A DNA stretch of 64,000 bases from an uncultured Odoribacter sp. (GCA_910589025.1 CAJURM010000006.1:105030-169029), one strand, 5' to 3'. Counted from the stretch's first letter, positions 27,323 through 37,635 are shown. Program-made: numbers and translations. Notes: a model not told the origin generated them from the sequence alone.

Positions 27323-27330
27323 TATCTTTG
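27323..27330 (+). promoter_or_regulatory. -7 element for the second SPOR lipoprotein
   Basis: TATCTTTG, exact TAnnTTTG, 29 bases before the start at 27360. Confidence 0.5.
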
Positions 27331-27359
27331 TAGCCCATATAATATTAATTATTCCGCAT

Positions 27360-27827
27360 ATGCAAAAAATAGGATTGACTGGATTGATAGTGGCATTGTG
27401 TATGACCGGGTGTAAAGATAATGCACTTCCGCCTCAGCAACTGACAAATATTCCGGTGGTACGGAATACGGAAGAAGCAAACAAAACAACAACACAAAAC
27501 AATTCTGAAAACACTTCCGCCTCCAATAAAACCACAAGTTACACAAGTTCTGTAACCCCTACGCTTGACAAGCCCTCACAAAAGTGTAAATGGTATATCA
27601 TTGTTGCCAGTTACCGGAGCGACGAAAGACGGCGCGCCGAGAAATTAGTGAAAGGGCTGAAAGCCGAAGGGTATCCGGCAGAAGTTATTGACGCCATCGG
27701 AAGGCTCAGGGTCAGCATTGAATACCATTTTTCTGAAGAAAAAGCCTACGAAAGACGGGCTGAATTTTTGAAAATTCCCGGTTTCGAAGGCACTTGGGTA
27801 TTGAAAAACTGCGTCAGTACAGAATAG
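27360..27827 (+). CDS. SPOR domain lipoprotein 2
   Basis: 155 aa. Lipoprotein signal MQKIGLTGLIVALCMTGC (Cys18), a Thr/Asn/Ser-rich low-complexity linker (about 35-65), and a C-terminal SPOR domain (WYIIVASYRSDERRRAEKLVKGLKAEGYPAEVI). Same plan as the preceding gene, little identity outside the domain. Its last 14 bases overlap the end of the convergent membrane-protein gene. Confidence 0.85.
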   Translation: MQKIGLTGLIVALCMTGCKDNALPPQQLTNIPVVRNTEEANKTTTQNNSENTSASNKTTSYTSSVTPTLDKPSQKCKWYIIVASYRSDERRRAEKLVKGLKAEGYPAEVIDAIGRLRVSIEYHFSEEKAYERRAEFLKIPGFEGTWVLKNCVSTE

Positions 27828-28413
27828 CAAAAACAAAACTCAAACCAAATACAAATCCGGCATAAACCTGTGCCGGATTGTGTTTTTTTAGATAGAGACG
27901 ACAAGTGCCCAGCAGCCCTGCCAAACACAACAGCCCCATAAACGTTGTACGCACATCCCCGAAATAGCGGAAACCGATAATCAGCAAAAAGCCGCATACC
28001 GCCCCAATAGCCGTCATGTGCATGCTCATTTTCCAGCGCAAGGTGACTATGGCAAAACCGCACAAAACAATAATCAACACCAAATACATCTGCTGTACGA
28101 TGTTGGTGTAAGGAAGCTGCCGTATCAGATAAAATCCCAGAAAAGCATAGAAAACCGAAACAATAACCGGATAAATACGCTCTTTCCGCTCTGACAAGTG
28201 ATAGCTTTGTATCAAACGCAGCTTCTTAAACAAGGGCAACGTCAATACCGGCAAGAGGCACAGGCAGATAAATGTGACTACGTAACAATAATTCTTGGCT
28301 ACAGCCGGAATAAAAGCAAAAACGGAGTTGGAGTTGAAAATGAAAAACAGACCGTATAAAGGCAAGAATAACGGGTGCATGGCATAAGAAAAAATTTCTG
28401 CAAGTTTTTTCAT
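27814..28413 (-). CDS. integral membrane protein, PAP2-like C-terminus
   Basis: 199 aa with about six membrane helices. RWKMSMHMTAIGAVCGFLL and the last helix resemble the second half of PAP2 phosphatase-like membrane proteins, but the first catalytic motif is not seen, so enzymatic activity is doubtful. It starts 15 bases after rpoN and is probably co-transcribed. It converges on the SPOR gene with a 14-base overlap. Confidence 0.55.
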   Translation of the reverse strand: MKKLAEIFSYAMHPLFLPLYGLFFIFNSNSVFAFIPAVAKNYCYVVTFICLCLLPVLTLPLFKKLRLIQSYHLSERKERIYPVIVSVFYAFLGFYLIRQLPYTNIVQQMYLVLIIVLCGFAIVTLRWKMSMHMTAIGAVCGFLLIIGFRYFGDVRTTFMGLLCLAGLLGTCRLYLKKHNPAQVYAGFVFGLSFVFAILY

Positions 28414-28428
28414 TTTTCTCCCTGGATT

Positions 28429-29922
28429 TTATATTTCTCTTCGTAAACGGGCCACCGGAATATCAAGCATCTGACGATATTTTGCCACCGTGCGGCGGGC
28501 AATCTGATAGCCTTTTTTTTCCATTCTGTCCACCAGTTCATCGTCCGTCAGCGGTCTTTTTTTGTCCTCAGCATCCACAATGCTTTTCAAGATGTTGCGC
28601 AACTCGCCCGTACTGACTTCTTCCCCGCTGCTGGTCTGCATACTGCCGGAAAAAAAGTTTTTCAGGGAATAGATGCCAAACCAGGTCTGCACGTATTTAG
28701 CATTGGAAACCCGGGAGACGGTGGAAACATCCAATCCCGTGATGTCGGCAATGTCCCTCAGAATCATAGGCTTCAACTGACTTTCATCCCCCGTCAGAAA
28801 GAACTGTTTCTGAAACTGCACAATGGCTGTCATGGTCAGCATCAGGGTATTGTTACGTTGGTGTACGGCATCAATAAAGGATTTTGCAGAGTTCAATTTA
28901 TACTTTATGAAATTCGCCACATCTTTTTTATCTTTAGCCGATTGGCCATTCTGGTAGCTATCAAGAAGGTTCAGATAGGATTTGTTGATTTTCAGCTCGG
29001 GTGTATCGCCGGTATTCAGGCTCAGTTGCAACTCCCCGTCAGTCAGGTCCAACGTGAAATCCGGAATGATTTTATCGGCTGTCTGTTCAAAAGAAGAGTC
29101 GCCTATTGTCCCCCCGGGCTTCGGATTCAGTTTCAGAATCTCATTTATGGCTTCTTTCATAGCTTCCTCCGGCAAACGTAGCCGCCGCGCTATCTTTTCA
29201 TAGTGTTTTTTTGAAAACTCTTCAAAACATTCTTCCAATATCAACCGCGCATTGTCGAGTACGGCACCAGACACTTCCCCCTGTTTGTGGTCAATCTGCA
29301 ACAGCAGGCATTCTTTCAGATTCCTGGCACCCACACCATATGGTTCAAATTCCTGAATGATTTTCAACAGACGCTCCACTTCGTCCACAGTGACTTCAAT
29401 GCCTGCCCCAAATGCCAAATCGTCAACAATGTTTTCAATATCCCTCCGCAAATATCCGTCGTCGTCAATGTTGCCGATGATGTATTCCGCTATTTTTTTC
29501 TGAAAATCCGTCAAATCCCTCATGCCCAATTGGTCCAGAAGATTTTCACGGAAAGTGACGTCCTGTGAAAAAACGAAATCTTTCGAATCGTTATCGCGTG
29601 AGGCATTGGATGTATATAATTTATAATCCGGGATATCGTCATCATCCGGGATATAATCTTCAAAAGAAAAGTCGTTATCCTCCTGCCGCACGTCTTCTTC
29701 TCCATTCTCCTCCTCACCGGCATACATGTCGTCTCCGGCCTCCTTGTATTCATCCGTTGCTTCCTCTTCGCTTCCTTCTTCCAATAACGGATTCGTTTCC
29801 AGCTCTTCTTTCACACGCTGCTCAAGCTGGTAGGCGGGAAGCTCAAGCAATTTGATCAATTGGATTTGAAGAGGATTAATCTTCAAACCTAATTTCTGTT
29901 GTAAATGCTGCTTAAGCGCCAT
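28429..29922 (-). CDS. rpoN: RNA polymerase sigma-54 factor
   Basis: 497 aa. Region I starts with LKQHLQQKLGLKINPLQIQLIKLLELPAYQLEQRV, followed by an acidic region II (about 45-95), the core-binding region, a helix-turn-helix, and the RpoN box ARRTVAKYR near residue 475 that reads the -24 element. No AAA+ enhancer-binding activator is seen in this window. It lies 56 bases downstream of the asnS terminator region and before the PAP2-like gene. Confidence 0.97.
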   Translation of the reverse strand: MALKQHLQQKLGLKINPLQIQLIKLLELPAYQLEQRVKEELETNPLLEEGSEEEATDEYKEAGDDMYAGEEENGEEDVRQEDNDFSFEDYIPDDDDIPDYKLYTSNASRDNDSKDFVFSQDVTFRENLLDQLGMRDLTDFQKKIAEYIIGNIDDDGYLRRDIENIVDDLAFGAGIEVTVDEVERLLKIIQEFEPYGVGARNLKECLLLQIDHKQGEVSGAVLDNARLILEECFEEFSKKHYEKIARRLRLPEEAMKEAINEILKLNPKPGGTIGDSSFEQTADKIIPDFTLDLTDGELQLSLNTGDTPELKINKSYLNLLDSYQNGQSAKDKKDVANFIKYKLNSAKSFIDAVHQRNNTLMLTMTAIVQFQKQFFLTGDESQLKPMILRDIADITGLDVSTVSRVSNAKYVQTWFGIYSLKNFFSGSMQTSSGEEVSTGELRNILKSIVDAEDKKRPLTDDELVDRMEKKGYQIARRTVAKYRQMLDIPVARLRREI

Positions 29923-29942
29923 GTCTCACCACGATATAAAAA

Positions 29943-29967
29943 GAAATGCAGAGTCACTCTGCATTTC
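29943..29967 (-). terminator. terminator of asnS
   Basis: 11-bp stem (29943-29953 with 29957-29967) 12 bases after the asnS stop, followed on the minus strand by TTTTTATA. Confidence 0.85.
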
Positions 29968-29978
29968 AGGATTATTTA

Positions 29979-31424
29979 TTAAAATTCCGCATTCTTCGGC
30001 GTACGGGGGAAAGGTATTACGTCCCGGATATTCCCCATACCCGTAACAAACAGCAGGAGCCGTTCAAAGCCTAAGCCGAAGCCGCTATGTACTGCCGAAC
30101 CGAAACGGCGGGTATCCAAATAATAGGACATACCGTCAACGGGTATCCCCACTTCCTGCATGCGCGTCACTAACTTATCGTAATTTTCCTCACGCTGCGA
30201 ACCGCCGATGATTTCACCAATCTGCGGGAACAAAACGTCCATAGCCGCTACGGTTTTCCCATCCGGGTTCTGCTTCATGTAGAACGCCTTGATTTCTTTC
30301 GGATAGCCCGTCAGAATAACCGGCTTCTTGAAGTGTTTTTCCACCAAATAACGTTCGTGCTCACTTTGCAGGTCCACTCCCCAGCCAGTTACCGGATACT
30401 GGAATTTACCGTTTTTGTTCTGTTTGCTGTTTTTCAGTATTTCCACCGCTTCCGTGTAGGAAAGGCGTTCGAAATCATGGGTCAGAACGAAATTGAGCTT
30501 TTCAATGAGCTCCATAGAACGTTCTTCCGCTTTTTTCGTTTTTTCCTCTTCCTGCAAACGGGCGCTTAAAAATTTCAAATCGTCCATGCAGTGGTCAAGG
30601 GCATACTTGATCAGATATTTCAGAAAATCTTCCGCCAGGTCCATGTTATCGTTCAAATCGTAGAACGCCATTTCCGGTTCAATCATCCAGAACTCTGACA
30701 AATGGCGGGTCGTATTTGAATTTTCTGCCCGGAAAGTGGGACCAAAGGTGTATATCTTTCCTAAAGCCATCGCCCCCAGCTCCCCTTCCAACTGTCCGCT
30801 GACCGTCAAGTTGGTCGCTTTACCGAAGAAGTCCTGCTTGTAATCCACTTCTCCGCTTTCAGTCAAAGGCGGATTTTTGGGGTCGAGCGTAGTCACCCGG
30901 AACATCTCCCCGGCACCTTCACAATCGGAAGCGGTAATCAGCGGGGTGTGCAGGTAATAGAAACCGTGTTCGTTGAAATACTGGTGGATGGCAAAAGCCA
31001 TGGCGTGTCTGATCCGGAAAACCGCACCGAATACGTTGGTACGGAACCGAAGATGCGCTACCTCCCGCAAAAATTCCAACGAGTGTTTTTTGGGCTGAAT
31101 CGGATATTTATCGGGGTCTGCTTCACCCAATACCTCCAGTTGTTTTGCCTGTATTTCGTGACACTGTCCGCTCCCGCAGCTTTCAACCAAAATTCCCTGT
31201 ACATGAATTGCCGCACCTGTGGTGATTTTTTTCAGAAGTTCTTCCGGAAAATTCTCTGTCTCCACAACAACCTGTATGTTGTTTATCGTCGAACCGTCGT
31301 TGAGGGCAATGAAATTTACCTGTTTGTTACCCCGTTTGGTTCTTACCCAACCGCTGATTTCAACTTCTTTTTTACACTCTCCGGATTCCAATAAATCCTT
31401 TACAGATACTCTTTTCGTTTTCAT
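29979..31424 (-). CDS. asnS: asparaginyl-tRNA synthetase
   Basis: 481 aa class II synthetase. N-terminal OB fold ([23 protein letters not shown]), motif 2 [21 protein letters not shown], motif 3 [12 protein letters not shown]. These and the absence of the aspartate-type GAD domain mark AsnRS rather than AspRS. Charges tRNA-Asn directly. Single gene. Confidence 0.97.
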   Translation of the reverse strand: MKTKRVSVKDLLESGECKKEVEISGWVRTKRGNKQVNFIALNDGSTINNIQVVVETENFPEELLKKITTGAAIHVQGILVESCGSGQCHEIQAKQLEVLGEADPDKYPIQPKKHSLEFLREVAHLRFRTNVFGAVFRIRHAMAFAIHQYFNEHGFYYLHTPLITASDCEGAGEMFRVTTLDPKNPPLTESGEVDYKQDFFGKATNLTVSGQLEGELGAMALGKIYTFGPTFRAENSNTTRHLSEFWMIEPEMAFYDLNDNMDLAEDFLKYLIKYALDHCMDDLKFLSARLQEEEKTKKAEERSMELIEKLNFVLTHDFERLSYTEAVEILKNSKQNKNGKFQYPVTGWGVDLQSEHERYLVEKHFKKPVILTGYPKEIKAFYMKQNPDGKTVAAMDVLFPQIGEIIGGSQREENYDKLVTRMQEVGIPVDGMSYYLDTRRFGSAVHSGFGLGFERLLLFVTGMGNIRDVIPFPRTPKNAEF

Positions 31425-31558
31425 TTTGTTAAAAAATTATACAGCTACGCCGTTTCCACAACAGAAAAGACGTTTGGTTTATCAGATTGGCAAAATTAAA
31501 GAAATAAGAGCAAACGGACAAACAATCGGGGGCTTTTAGCCTGCTTTTCAAATAACAA

Positions 31559-32680
31559 TCACAGGAATAGTTCGCTGAAGATGCGGTCAGAAAGCAACCA
31601 CCCCGCTTCGGTCAAAGTGTATGTGCCCTGTTTGTCAACCGCCCAGCCCTTTCCGATGAAGGCTTTCATCTGACGGGAGAAATGCTCCCACGCAAAGTCG
31701 TATTTTCCCCGCATATTTCCCTCCCTTATGCCCCACATGGTCCGGAGGTTTGTCATGACGTATTCATTATATTTATCTACTTCACTTAATTCCTCACGCT
31801 CAAAGTTCAATATCCCGTCATTTAAATTGTCAATATAAGTTTTTAAATTGGAAATATTCCATTGTCTGGAGGCCAGATCGTAGGAATGAGCGGCGGGTCC
31901 GAAACCGATGTAGGGTTTTTGTTGCCAATAGGAGGTATTGTGGACAGAATATTTCCGTTTCCGGGCAAAATTAGAGATTTCATAGTGCTCGTATCCGGCC
32001 TTTTTCAGTATTTTTACGACAGTGTCGTATTTTTCTGCCAATTCATCTTCGGAAGGCGGGCAAAAAAGGCCTTTACGGTATTGTTTTTCCAGGATGGATC
32101 CGGCATCCACACTCAACATGTAAACAGAAATGTGGTCTATTTCAAGTTGAAGCGCCCGGGATAAATCCCGGTGCAATATTTCCGTGGATTGGCCGGGCAA
32201 ACCGATGATTAAATCGATGCTGATGTTGTCAAATCCCTGCTTTTTAGCTGTTTTTATACCTTCCGTGACCTGGAAGGAAGTGTGCCGACGTTGGATGGTT
32301 TTCAGTAAATCGTCCTGGAATGACTGCACGCCAATGCTGAGTCGGTTGAATCCCAGTGCTTTCCAACCTTTTAATTTTTCAGTCTCCAGGTCTTCCGGAT
32401 TGACTTCTATGGTTCTCTCGGCTTCCGGCGCAATGTCATACGTATTTCCCAATTTTTCAGTCACCTGTTGAAGTTCCGGCAAAGAGAGGCAGGAGGGTGT
32501 ACCTCCTCCGAAATAGAGGGTACTGACGGGCAGAGAACCGGTGTAATAGTCTTTTCTTAATCCGATTTCAGTACACAATGCCTTGATGAAGGCCTCTTTA
32601 AAGCGCTCCGAAGCCACCGAGTAAAAACCGCAATAAATACATTTGCTCCGGCAAAACGGAATATGTACATAAATTCCCAT
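31559..32680 (-). CDS. hemW: radical SAM heme chaperone HemW
   Basis: 373 aa. Radical SAM cluster Cys10, Cys14, Cys17 (CRSKCIYC), then YFGGGTPSCL and the HemN C-terminal domain. Proteins of this length without the HemN N-terminal extension are HemW, which binds heme and is thought to insert it into respiratory enzymes; the older name is 'coproporphyrinogen oxidase-like'. It follows the LAB_N gene with a 6-base gap. Confidence 0.9.
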   Translation of the reverse strand: MGIYVHIPFCRSKCIYCGFYSVASERFKEAFIKALCTEIGLRKDYYTGSLPVSTLYFGGGTPSCLSLPELQQVTEKLGNTYDIAPEAERTIEVNPEDLETEKLKGWKALGFNRLSIGVQSFQDDLLKTIQRRHTSFQVTEGIKTAKKQGFDNISIDLIIGLPGQSTEILHRDLSRALQLEIDHISVYMLSVDAGSILEKQYRKGLFCPPSEDELAEKYDTVVKILKKAGYEHYEISNFARKRKYSVHNTSYWQQKPYIGFGPAAHSYDLASRQWNISNLKTYIDNLNDGILNFEREELSEVDKYNEYVMTNLRTMWGIREGNMRGKYDFAWEHFSRQMKAFIGKGWAVDKQGTYTLTEAGWLLSDRIFSELFL

Positions 32681-32686
32681 TCCGTT

Positions 32687-33298
32687 TTATCCTCTTTCCC
32701 TTCGAAGCAAATAAATGTTCCGGCAGTATACGACCAGTCCCGTTGACTGTCCTAAAATCAAAACAGGGTCTCTCCGGTAGAGCGCATAAGCCACGATAAT
32801 CAGGGAGCCTGTAAGACTGATTAACCAAAATCCCAAGGGTAAGAGGGATTCGTTCTTCTTCATTGAATAAACCCACTGGTAGACAAAGCGAAGAGTGAAT
32901 ATAATCTGTCCCATAGACCCAAAGAGCAGCAACCACAAGGGGATGTTTTCGTTCAAAAAGAACTGCTCGACAAATCCACGGGCATCTTTCAGCATGAACA
33001 ATACGGCAACAACAGGTGTCAATGCCAAGATGTAGCGAATCAGTGCGGGCAGTTTCTGCCAACTCTCTTTTTTATTCAGATTCCAAATGTAAATGTAGTA
33101 GGAAATAAGCTGTCCCAGAATGATGGCAAAATCATCCCGCAACCATCCGTAAATGAACAGCAGATAGGCACCCAAAAGGCTGAGTTTCCAGAATATGGAA
33201 GGCGAAACGACTTTTTTTGCCTTTTCCGACATAATCCACTGTAAGAGCAAACGGGCGGAAAAGAGCAGCTGCGCCAGGAATCCGACAATATAAATCAT
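32687..33298 (-). CDS. lipid-A-disaccharide synthase N-terminal-like (LAB_N) membrane protein
   Basis: 203 aa, two LAB_N-type units each with paired membrane helices (VGFLAQLLFSARLLLQWIMSE and MGQIIFTLRFVYQWVYSM), about six helices in all. LAB_N proteins often accompany a dolichyl-phosphate-mannose-type glycosyltransferase in lipid modification loci, as here. Function unproven; a lipid-linked sugar carrier or flippase has been proposed for relatives. Ten bases after the glycosyltransferase gene. Confidence 0.85.
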   Translation of the reverse strand: MIYIVGFLAQLLFSARLLLQWIMSEKAKKVVSPSIFWKLSLLGAYLLFIYGWLRDDFAIILGQLISYYIYIWNLNKKESWQKLPALIRYILALTPVVAVLFMLKDARGFVEQFFLNENIPLWLLLFGSMGQIIFTLRFVYQWVYSMKKNESLLPLGFWLISLTGSLIIVAYALYRRDPVLILGQSTGLVVYCRNIYLLRRERG

Positions 33299-33308
33299 AT
33301 CCCTTGCG

Positions 33309-34040
33309 TTAGTTCAGATTGCCCTCGGCAATTTCATAATTGATGTACCGTTTTTTCATCCACCTGTAAGCAAAACAGTCTTTGAAAGGTCCCACCAGAC
33401 GGTTCCACAAATGGTATTTCGACTGTCCTGCAATTCGGGGAAAGTGGCGCACGGGAATTTGTTTTACCCGCCCGTTCTGTAACTGAATCAATGCAGGCAG
33501 AAAGCGGTGCATCCCGGTGAAAAAGGGTATCCGCCTGGCATAATCGGTTCTTAGTATTTTTAAAGGGCATCCCGTGTCTTCTACACCGTCGTGAGTCATG
33601 GCTCGCCGGAATCCATTGGCAATGCGGGAAGAGAGATTTTTAACAAAACTGTCTTTTCTGCCGGTGCGAATACCCATTACCATTTCATATTCACCCGCGT
33701 GTTCGAGCAAAAGATTAAAATCTTCCGGTGTCGTCTGCAAATCAGCATCGATGTATCCGACATATTCGGAGTCCGCCACGTCTATCCCCGCTTTCATGGC
33801 AGCACTCAGTCCGCCGTTCCGGGCCAACCGGATGTGGAAGAATCCGGCATTTCTTTCACATACTTCCCGGATGAGCTGTCCACTGGCATCCGTAGAGCCG
33901 TCGTTTACAAACAATACACACGAGGATATACGGGAAGTTTTCAGAAAAGAAGCCAGTTCCTGTTCCAAACGCAGGATATTTCCTTCTTCGTTGTAAACCG
34001 GAACAATGATTGTGAGTTTATAATCGGCTGATTTATTCAT
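33309..34040 (-). CDS. family 2 glycosyltransferase, dolichol-phosphate-mannose synthase type
   Basis: 243 aa GT-A fold. YKLTIIVPVYNEEGNI at the start, FVNDGSTDASG, and GYIDADLQTTPEDF with the metal-binding DxD. No C-terminal membrane helices, unlike ArnC, so the adjacent LAB_N protein may provide the membrane part. Probable activity: transfer of a sugar from a nucleotide to a polyprenyl phosphate carrier, for surface lipid or glycan decoration. First gene of the GT2-LAB_N-hemW run. Confidence 0.88.
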   Translation of the reverse strand: MNKSADYKLTIIVPVYNEEGNILRLEQELASFLKTSRISSCVLFVNDGSTDASGQLIREVCERNAGFFHIRLARNGGLSAAMKAGIDVADSEYVGYIDADLQTTPEDFNLLLEHAGEYEMVMGIRTGRKDSFVKNLSSRIANGFRRAMTHDGVEDTGCPLKILRTDYARRIPFFTGMHRFLPALIQLQNGRVKQIPVRHFPRIAGQSKYHLWNRLVGPFKDCFAYRWMKKRYINYEIAEGNLN

Positions 34041-34085
34041 ATAAATTTTACTTTCAAATTACTCTAAGAATAAAACAAATTTAAT

Positions 34086-34093
34086 TAGCTTTG
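34086..34093 (+). promoter_or_regulatory. -7 element for pyrH
   Basis: TAGCTTTG, exact TAnnTTTG, 73 bases before pyrH. Confidence 0.45.
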
Positions 34094-34166
34094 CTCTGCT
34101 TTTATTTACAAAGCATCACGGAAAACAGGACAATAAATCTTATTTTATAAAAATAATCGCAAAGGT

Positions 34167-34877
34167 ATGAAATATAAGCGTATTTTATTAAAATTAAGCG
34201 GCGAATCTTTGATGGGAAGCCAAAAATATGGTATCGACGTGACCCGTGTTGAAAGCTATGCCCGGCAGATACATGAGATAGCGCAAATGGGTATTCAGAT
34301 TGGGATCGTCATCGGAGGAGGAAACATTTTCCGCGGTTTAAACGGTACAAGTAAAGGGTTTGACCGGGTGAAGGGGGACAGTATGGGCATGCTGGCAACA
34401 GTCATCAACGCATTGGCTCTCAGCTCGGCTTTGGATAATGAGGGATGTAAGAACAGAGTACTTACCGCTATCCGTATGGAACCAATAGGGGAATTTTATT
34501 CAAAGGCAAAGGCGGTTGAATATCTGGAGCAGGGTTATGTAACCATTTTCAGTGCCGGTACCGGAAATCCGTTTTTTACGACCGACACGGGAAGCAGTCT
34601 CCGGGCGATAGAAATTGAAGCCGACGTGATGTTGAAGGGCACAAGGGTGGACGGTATCTATACGGCTGACCCGGAAAAGGACCCGGCAGCCGTGAAGTTT
34701 GATGAGATTACTTACGACGAAATCTATAATAAGGGATTAAAAGTGATGGACCTGACGGCTACAACGATGTGTAAGGAAAATCATCTGCCCATCCTCGTTT
34801 TCAATATGGATGTGGAAGGCAATCTGAAAAAAGTGATGGACGGCGAAGCTATCGGGACGCTTGTATACGAAAAATAA
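34167..34877 (+). CDS. pyrH: UMP kinase
   Basis: 236 aa, amino-acid-kinase fold. Converts UMP to UDP in pyrimidine synthesis. Start MKYKRILLKLSGESLMG, then IGIVIGGGNIFRG, TAGTGNPFFTTDTG-type loop (written SAGTGNPFFTTDTGSSLRA) and DGIYTADPEKDP. Full length. dxs begins 40 bases later on the same strand. Confidence 0.97.
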   Translation: MKYKRILLKLSGESLMGSQKYGIDVTRVESYARQIHEIAQMGIQIGIVIGGGNIFRGLNGTSKGFDRVKGDSMGMLATVINALALSSALDNEGCKNRVLTAIRMEPIGEFYSKAKAVEYLEQGYVTIFSAGTGNPFFTTDTGSSLRAIEIEADVMLKGTRVDGIYTADPEKDPAAVKFDEITYDEIYNKGLKVMDLTATTMCKENHLPILVFNMDVEGNLKKVMDGEAIGTLVYEK

Positions 34878-34917
34878 AGCAACAGCCTCATCCGCGATTG
34901 ATATTTCTGATTGATAT

Positions 34918-36792
34918 ATGATATTAGATTCCATACGTACACCGGAAGATTTAAGGAAAATCCCGGAAGATGCACTGCCCGACGTCTGTCAGGAGGTGCG
35001 CCGGAAAATCATTGACGACTGTGCCGAAAATCCGGGACACCTGGGGGCAAGCCTGGGGGTTGTCGAGCTCACGGTTGCACTACATTATGCGCTGAATACC
35101 CCTTACGATAATTTGGTGTGGGATGTCGGGCACCAATGTTATGCACACAAGATTCTTACGGGAAGAAAAGAGCAATTTAAAAATAAACGGGTGTATGGCG
35201 GCATCAGCGGTTTTCCCAAAATGTCTGAAAGTGAGTACGATGCTTTTGGCACCGGCCATTCCTCAACTTCCATCTCGGCAGCTTTAGGCATGGCCCTGGC
35301 AGCCCAACTCAACGAAGAGGAGGACCGCCAGTCCGTAGCCATTATCGGCGACGGTTCCATGACAGGCGGAATGGCATTTGAAGCTCTGAACAATGCCGGT
35401 ATCCACAATGCCAATCTTCTGGTTATCCTCAACGATAATAACATGGCCATCGACCCCAATACAGGCGGGTTGAGTCAGTATCTGCTGGATATTTCCACGT
35501 CCCAGACTTACAATAGAATCAAAAACGATGTCTGGAATATGCTGGGCAAATTCAACCGCATCAGTCCCAAGATGCGTAACTTTGTGCAGAATATTGACAA
35601 CAGTATAAAGTCGATGCTGCTAAAACGGAGCAATCTGTTTGAAGCGATGGGGCTGCGTTACTTCGGCCCGGTGGACGGACACGATGTGAACCATCTGGTA
35701 AAGCTGTTGCGGGATTTGCAAAAAATCAAAGGTCCCAAGGTTCTGCATTGTATCACCAAAAAGGGTAAAGGGTTTAAGCAAGCCGAAGCAGACCAGACAA
35801 CGTGGCATGCTCCCGGCAAGTATAATAAGGTCACCGGCGAGTTGATCCATGAAAAGAAATCGTCTCCGGCACCTAAATTCCAGGATGTTTTCGGGAATAC
35901 GCTACTGGAGCTTGCGAAGATCAATAATAAAATTGTAGGGATTACCCCTGCTATGCCTACCGGATGTTCCTTGAATATTATGATGAAAGAGATGCCGGAA
36001 CGCTGTTTTGACGTAGGCATCGCCGAACAGCATGCAGTCACTTTTTCAGCAGGACTGGCAGCCAAAGGGTTCATCCCGTTTTGTAATATCTATTCTTCTT
36101 TTATGCAACGGGCTTACGACCAGATTATCCATGATGTAGCCCTGCAAAACCTGCCTGTGGTGCTTTGTCTGGATCGTGCCGGATTAGTCGGGGCGGACGG
36201 AGCCACCCATCACGGAGCTTTCGACCTGGCTTTTCTGCGCTGTATTCCCAATATAATCCTTGCCGCTCCTTTAAATGAGGAGGAGTTACGGAATATGATG
36301 TATACCGCCCAGTTGCCGGACAAGGGGCCTTTTGCCATCCGTTATCCACGCGGGAACGGATGTATGGCAGAATGGCGGACTCCATTCAAAGAACTGGAAA
36401 TCGGGAGAGGACAATGTCTCTGTGAAGGCGGAAAAGTGGCCGTAGTCTCTATCGGAGCCATCGGTAATGTAGCCCTGAACGCCATCAGAAGATTTCCCGA
36501 AGGTATGGTGTCGCTCTATGATATGCGTTTTCTGAAACCTATCGACGAAGAATTGTTGGAAGAGGTTTTCCAAAAACACAACCGGGTGATTACGCTGGAA
36601 GACGGCTGCATTACCGGCGGATTGGGGGACGCGGTGATAGAATACATGACGGCTCACGACCACCAGGCCACCGTTGTGAGAATGGGTATTCCCGACAAGT
36701 TTGTTGAACACGGAACCACCCAACAATTGCGTGCTGAATGCGGATTTGACGAAGAAAACATATACGGAAAAATCAGTGATTTACTGAATTAA
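34918..36792 (+). CDS. dxs: 1-deoxy-D-xylulose-5-phosphate synthase
   Basis: 624 aa, thiamine-diphosphate enzyme that joins pyruvate and glyceraldehyde-3-phosphate, first step of the MEP isoprenoid pathway. GHLGASLGVVELTVALHY, the ThDP site GDGSMTGGMAFEALNNAG, EQHAVTFSAGLA with the catalytic Glu, and DRAGLVGADG are present, followed by the C-terminal transketolase domain. Likely read with pyrH; a Crp/Fnr gene follows by 32 bases. Confidence 0.97.
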   Translation: MILDSIRTPEDLRKIPEDALPDVCQEVRRKIIDDCAENPGHLGASLGVVELTVALHYALNTPYDNLVWDVGHQCYAHKILTGRKEQFKNKRVYGGISGFPKMSESEYDAFGTGHSSTSISAALGMALAAQLNEEEDRQSVAIIGDGSMTGGMAFEALNNAGIHNANLLVILNDNNMAIDPNTGGLSQYLLDISTSQTYNRIKNDVWNMLGKFNRISPKMRNFVQNIDNSIKSMLLKRSNLFEAMGLRYFGPVDGHDVNHLVKLLRDLQKIKGPKVLHCITKKGKGFKQAEADQTTWHAPGKYNKVTGELIHEKKSSPAPKFQDVFGNTLLELAKINNKIVGITPAMPTGCSLNIMMKEMPERCFDVGIAEQHAVTFSAGLAAKGFIPFCNIYSSFMQRAYDQIIHDVALQNLPVVLCLDRAGLVGADGATHHGAFDLAFLRCIPNIILAAPLNEEELRNMMYTAQLPDKGPFAIRYPRGNGCMAEWRTPFKELEIGRGQCLCEGGKVAVVSIGAIGNVALNAIRRFPEGMVSLYDMRFLKPIDEELLEEVFQKHNRVITLEDGCITGGLGDAVIEYMTAHDHQATVVRMGIPDKFVEHGTTQQLRAECGFDEENIYGKISDLLN

Positions 36793-36824
36793 GGCCGAAA
36801 GAACCTTAGCGCAAGGAAGAAAAA

Positions 36825-37523
36825 ATGAAAGGTGAAGTAGTGACCCTACCGGATTCGGAAATATGCAGACGGAAGTTCAGGGAGACATTTAAAACGCTCT
36901 CTGACCCGACGCCGTTGTTTTTGCCAGATTGTGTCAAAGCATATAAAAAAGGAACGCTGGTGTATTCCGAAGGTACCTGCATGAAAGGCTGTTATTTCGT
37001 GTATGAGGGTGTTGTCAAAATATACCAGACAGGAAATGAAGGGAAGGAACAGATTATCAAATTTGAAAAGGAGGGGGATATTTTCGGTTTCCGTTCCGTG
37101 ATTCTGAAAGAGACGGCATGCACATCGGTGGAAACTCTTTCCGACTGTATCCTCTGTTTTATTCCCGACACAGTCCTTTTTCAAGAGATACGCAATAATC
37201 CGGAATTTGCTTATGAGCTGATGCAGATTGCTTGTAAGGAACTGGGAGAATCAAACCGTTATATCAAGGATATTGCCCAAAAGTCAGTAAAGGAACGACT
37301 CGCCGAAATTCTGCTGCTGATTGCCCACGATTTCGGTATAGAAGAGGATGGCACTCTAAAACTCAGTATCTCCCGCGAGGACCTGAGCAATTTTGTAGGC
37401 ACTGCCACAGAAACGCTTATCCGGCTGCTGTCGGAATATAAAACCGAAGGACTTGTTGAAGCCAAAGGAAGAAAAATTAAACTCCTCAATCCGGAAAAGT
37501 TGAAATGCTTGGCAGGGGGCTAA
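36825..37523 (+). CDS. Crp/Fnr family transcription regulator
   Basis: 232 aa. Cyclic-nucleotide-binding jelly roll at about residues 35-145 (GTLVYSEGTCMKGCYFVYEGVVKIYQTG) and a HTH_Crp domain at 155-225 (LKLSISREDLSNFVGTATETLIRLLSEYKTEGLVE). No FNR-type cysteine cluster is clear at the N-terminus, though several Cys occur (14, 39, 51, 55). Ligand and targets unknown. 32 bases after dxs, so perhaps in that transcript. Confidence 0.9.
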   Translation: MKGEVVTLPDSEICRRKFRETFKTLSDPTPLFLPDCVKAYKKGTLVYSEGTCMKGCYFVYEGVVKIYQTGNEGKEQIIKFEKEGDIFGFRSVILKETACTSVETLSDCILCFIPDTVLFQEIRNNPEFAYELMQIACKELGESNRYIKDIAQKSVKERLAEILLLIAHDFGIEEDGTLKLSISREDLSNFVGTATETLIRLLSEYKTEGLVEAKGRKIKLLNPEKLKCLAGG

Positions 37524-37627
37524 TGCGAATGGTATAAATTTTACCAATTTTCCTTAATATGTGCAGTCTTTTTACAAGCATTCTTTAAAATAATTCCCTC
37601 TTTGTAAATAATTCACCGTTTTTTTGT

Positions 37628-37635
37628 ATCTTGAC
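37628..37635 (+). promoter_or_regulatory. -7-like element for the aminotransferase gene
   Basis: TATCTTGA, one mismatch to TAnnTTTG. If used, the transcript starts near 37641, which favours translation from ATG 37674 over GTG 37638. Confidence 0.35.
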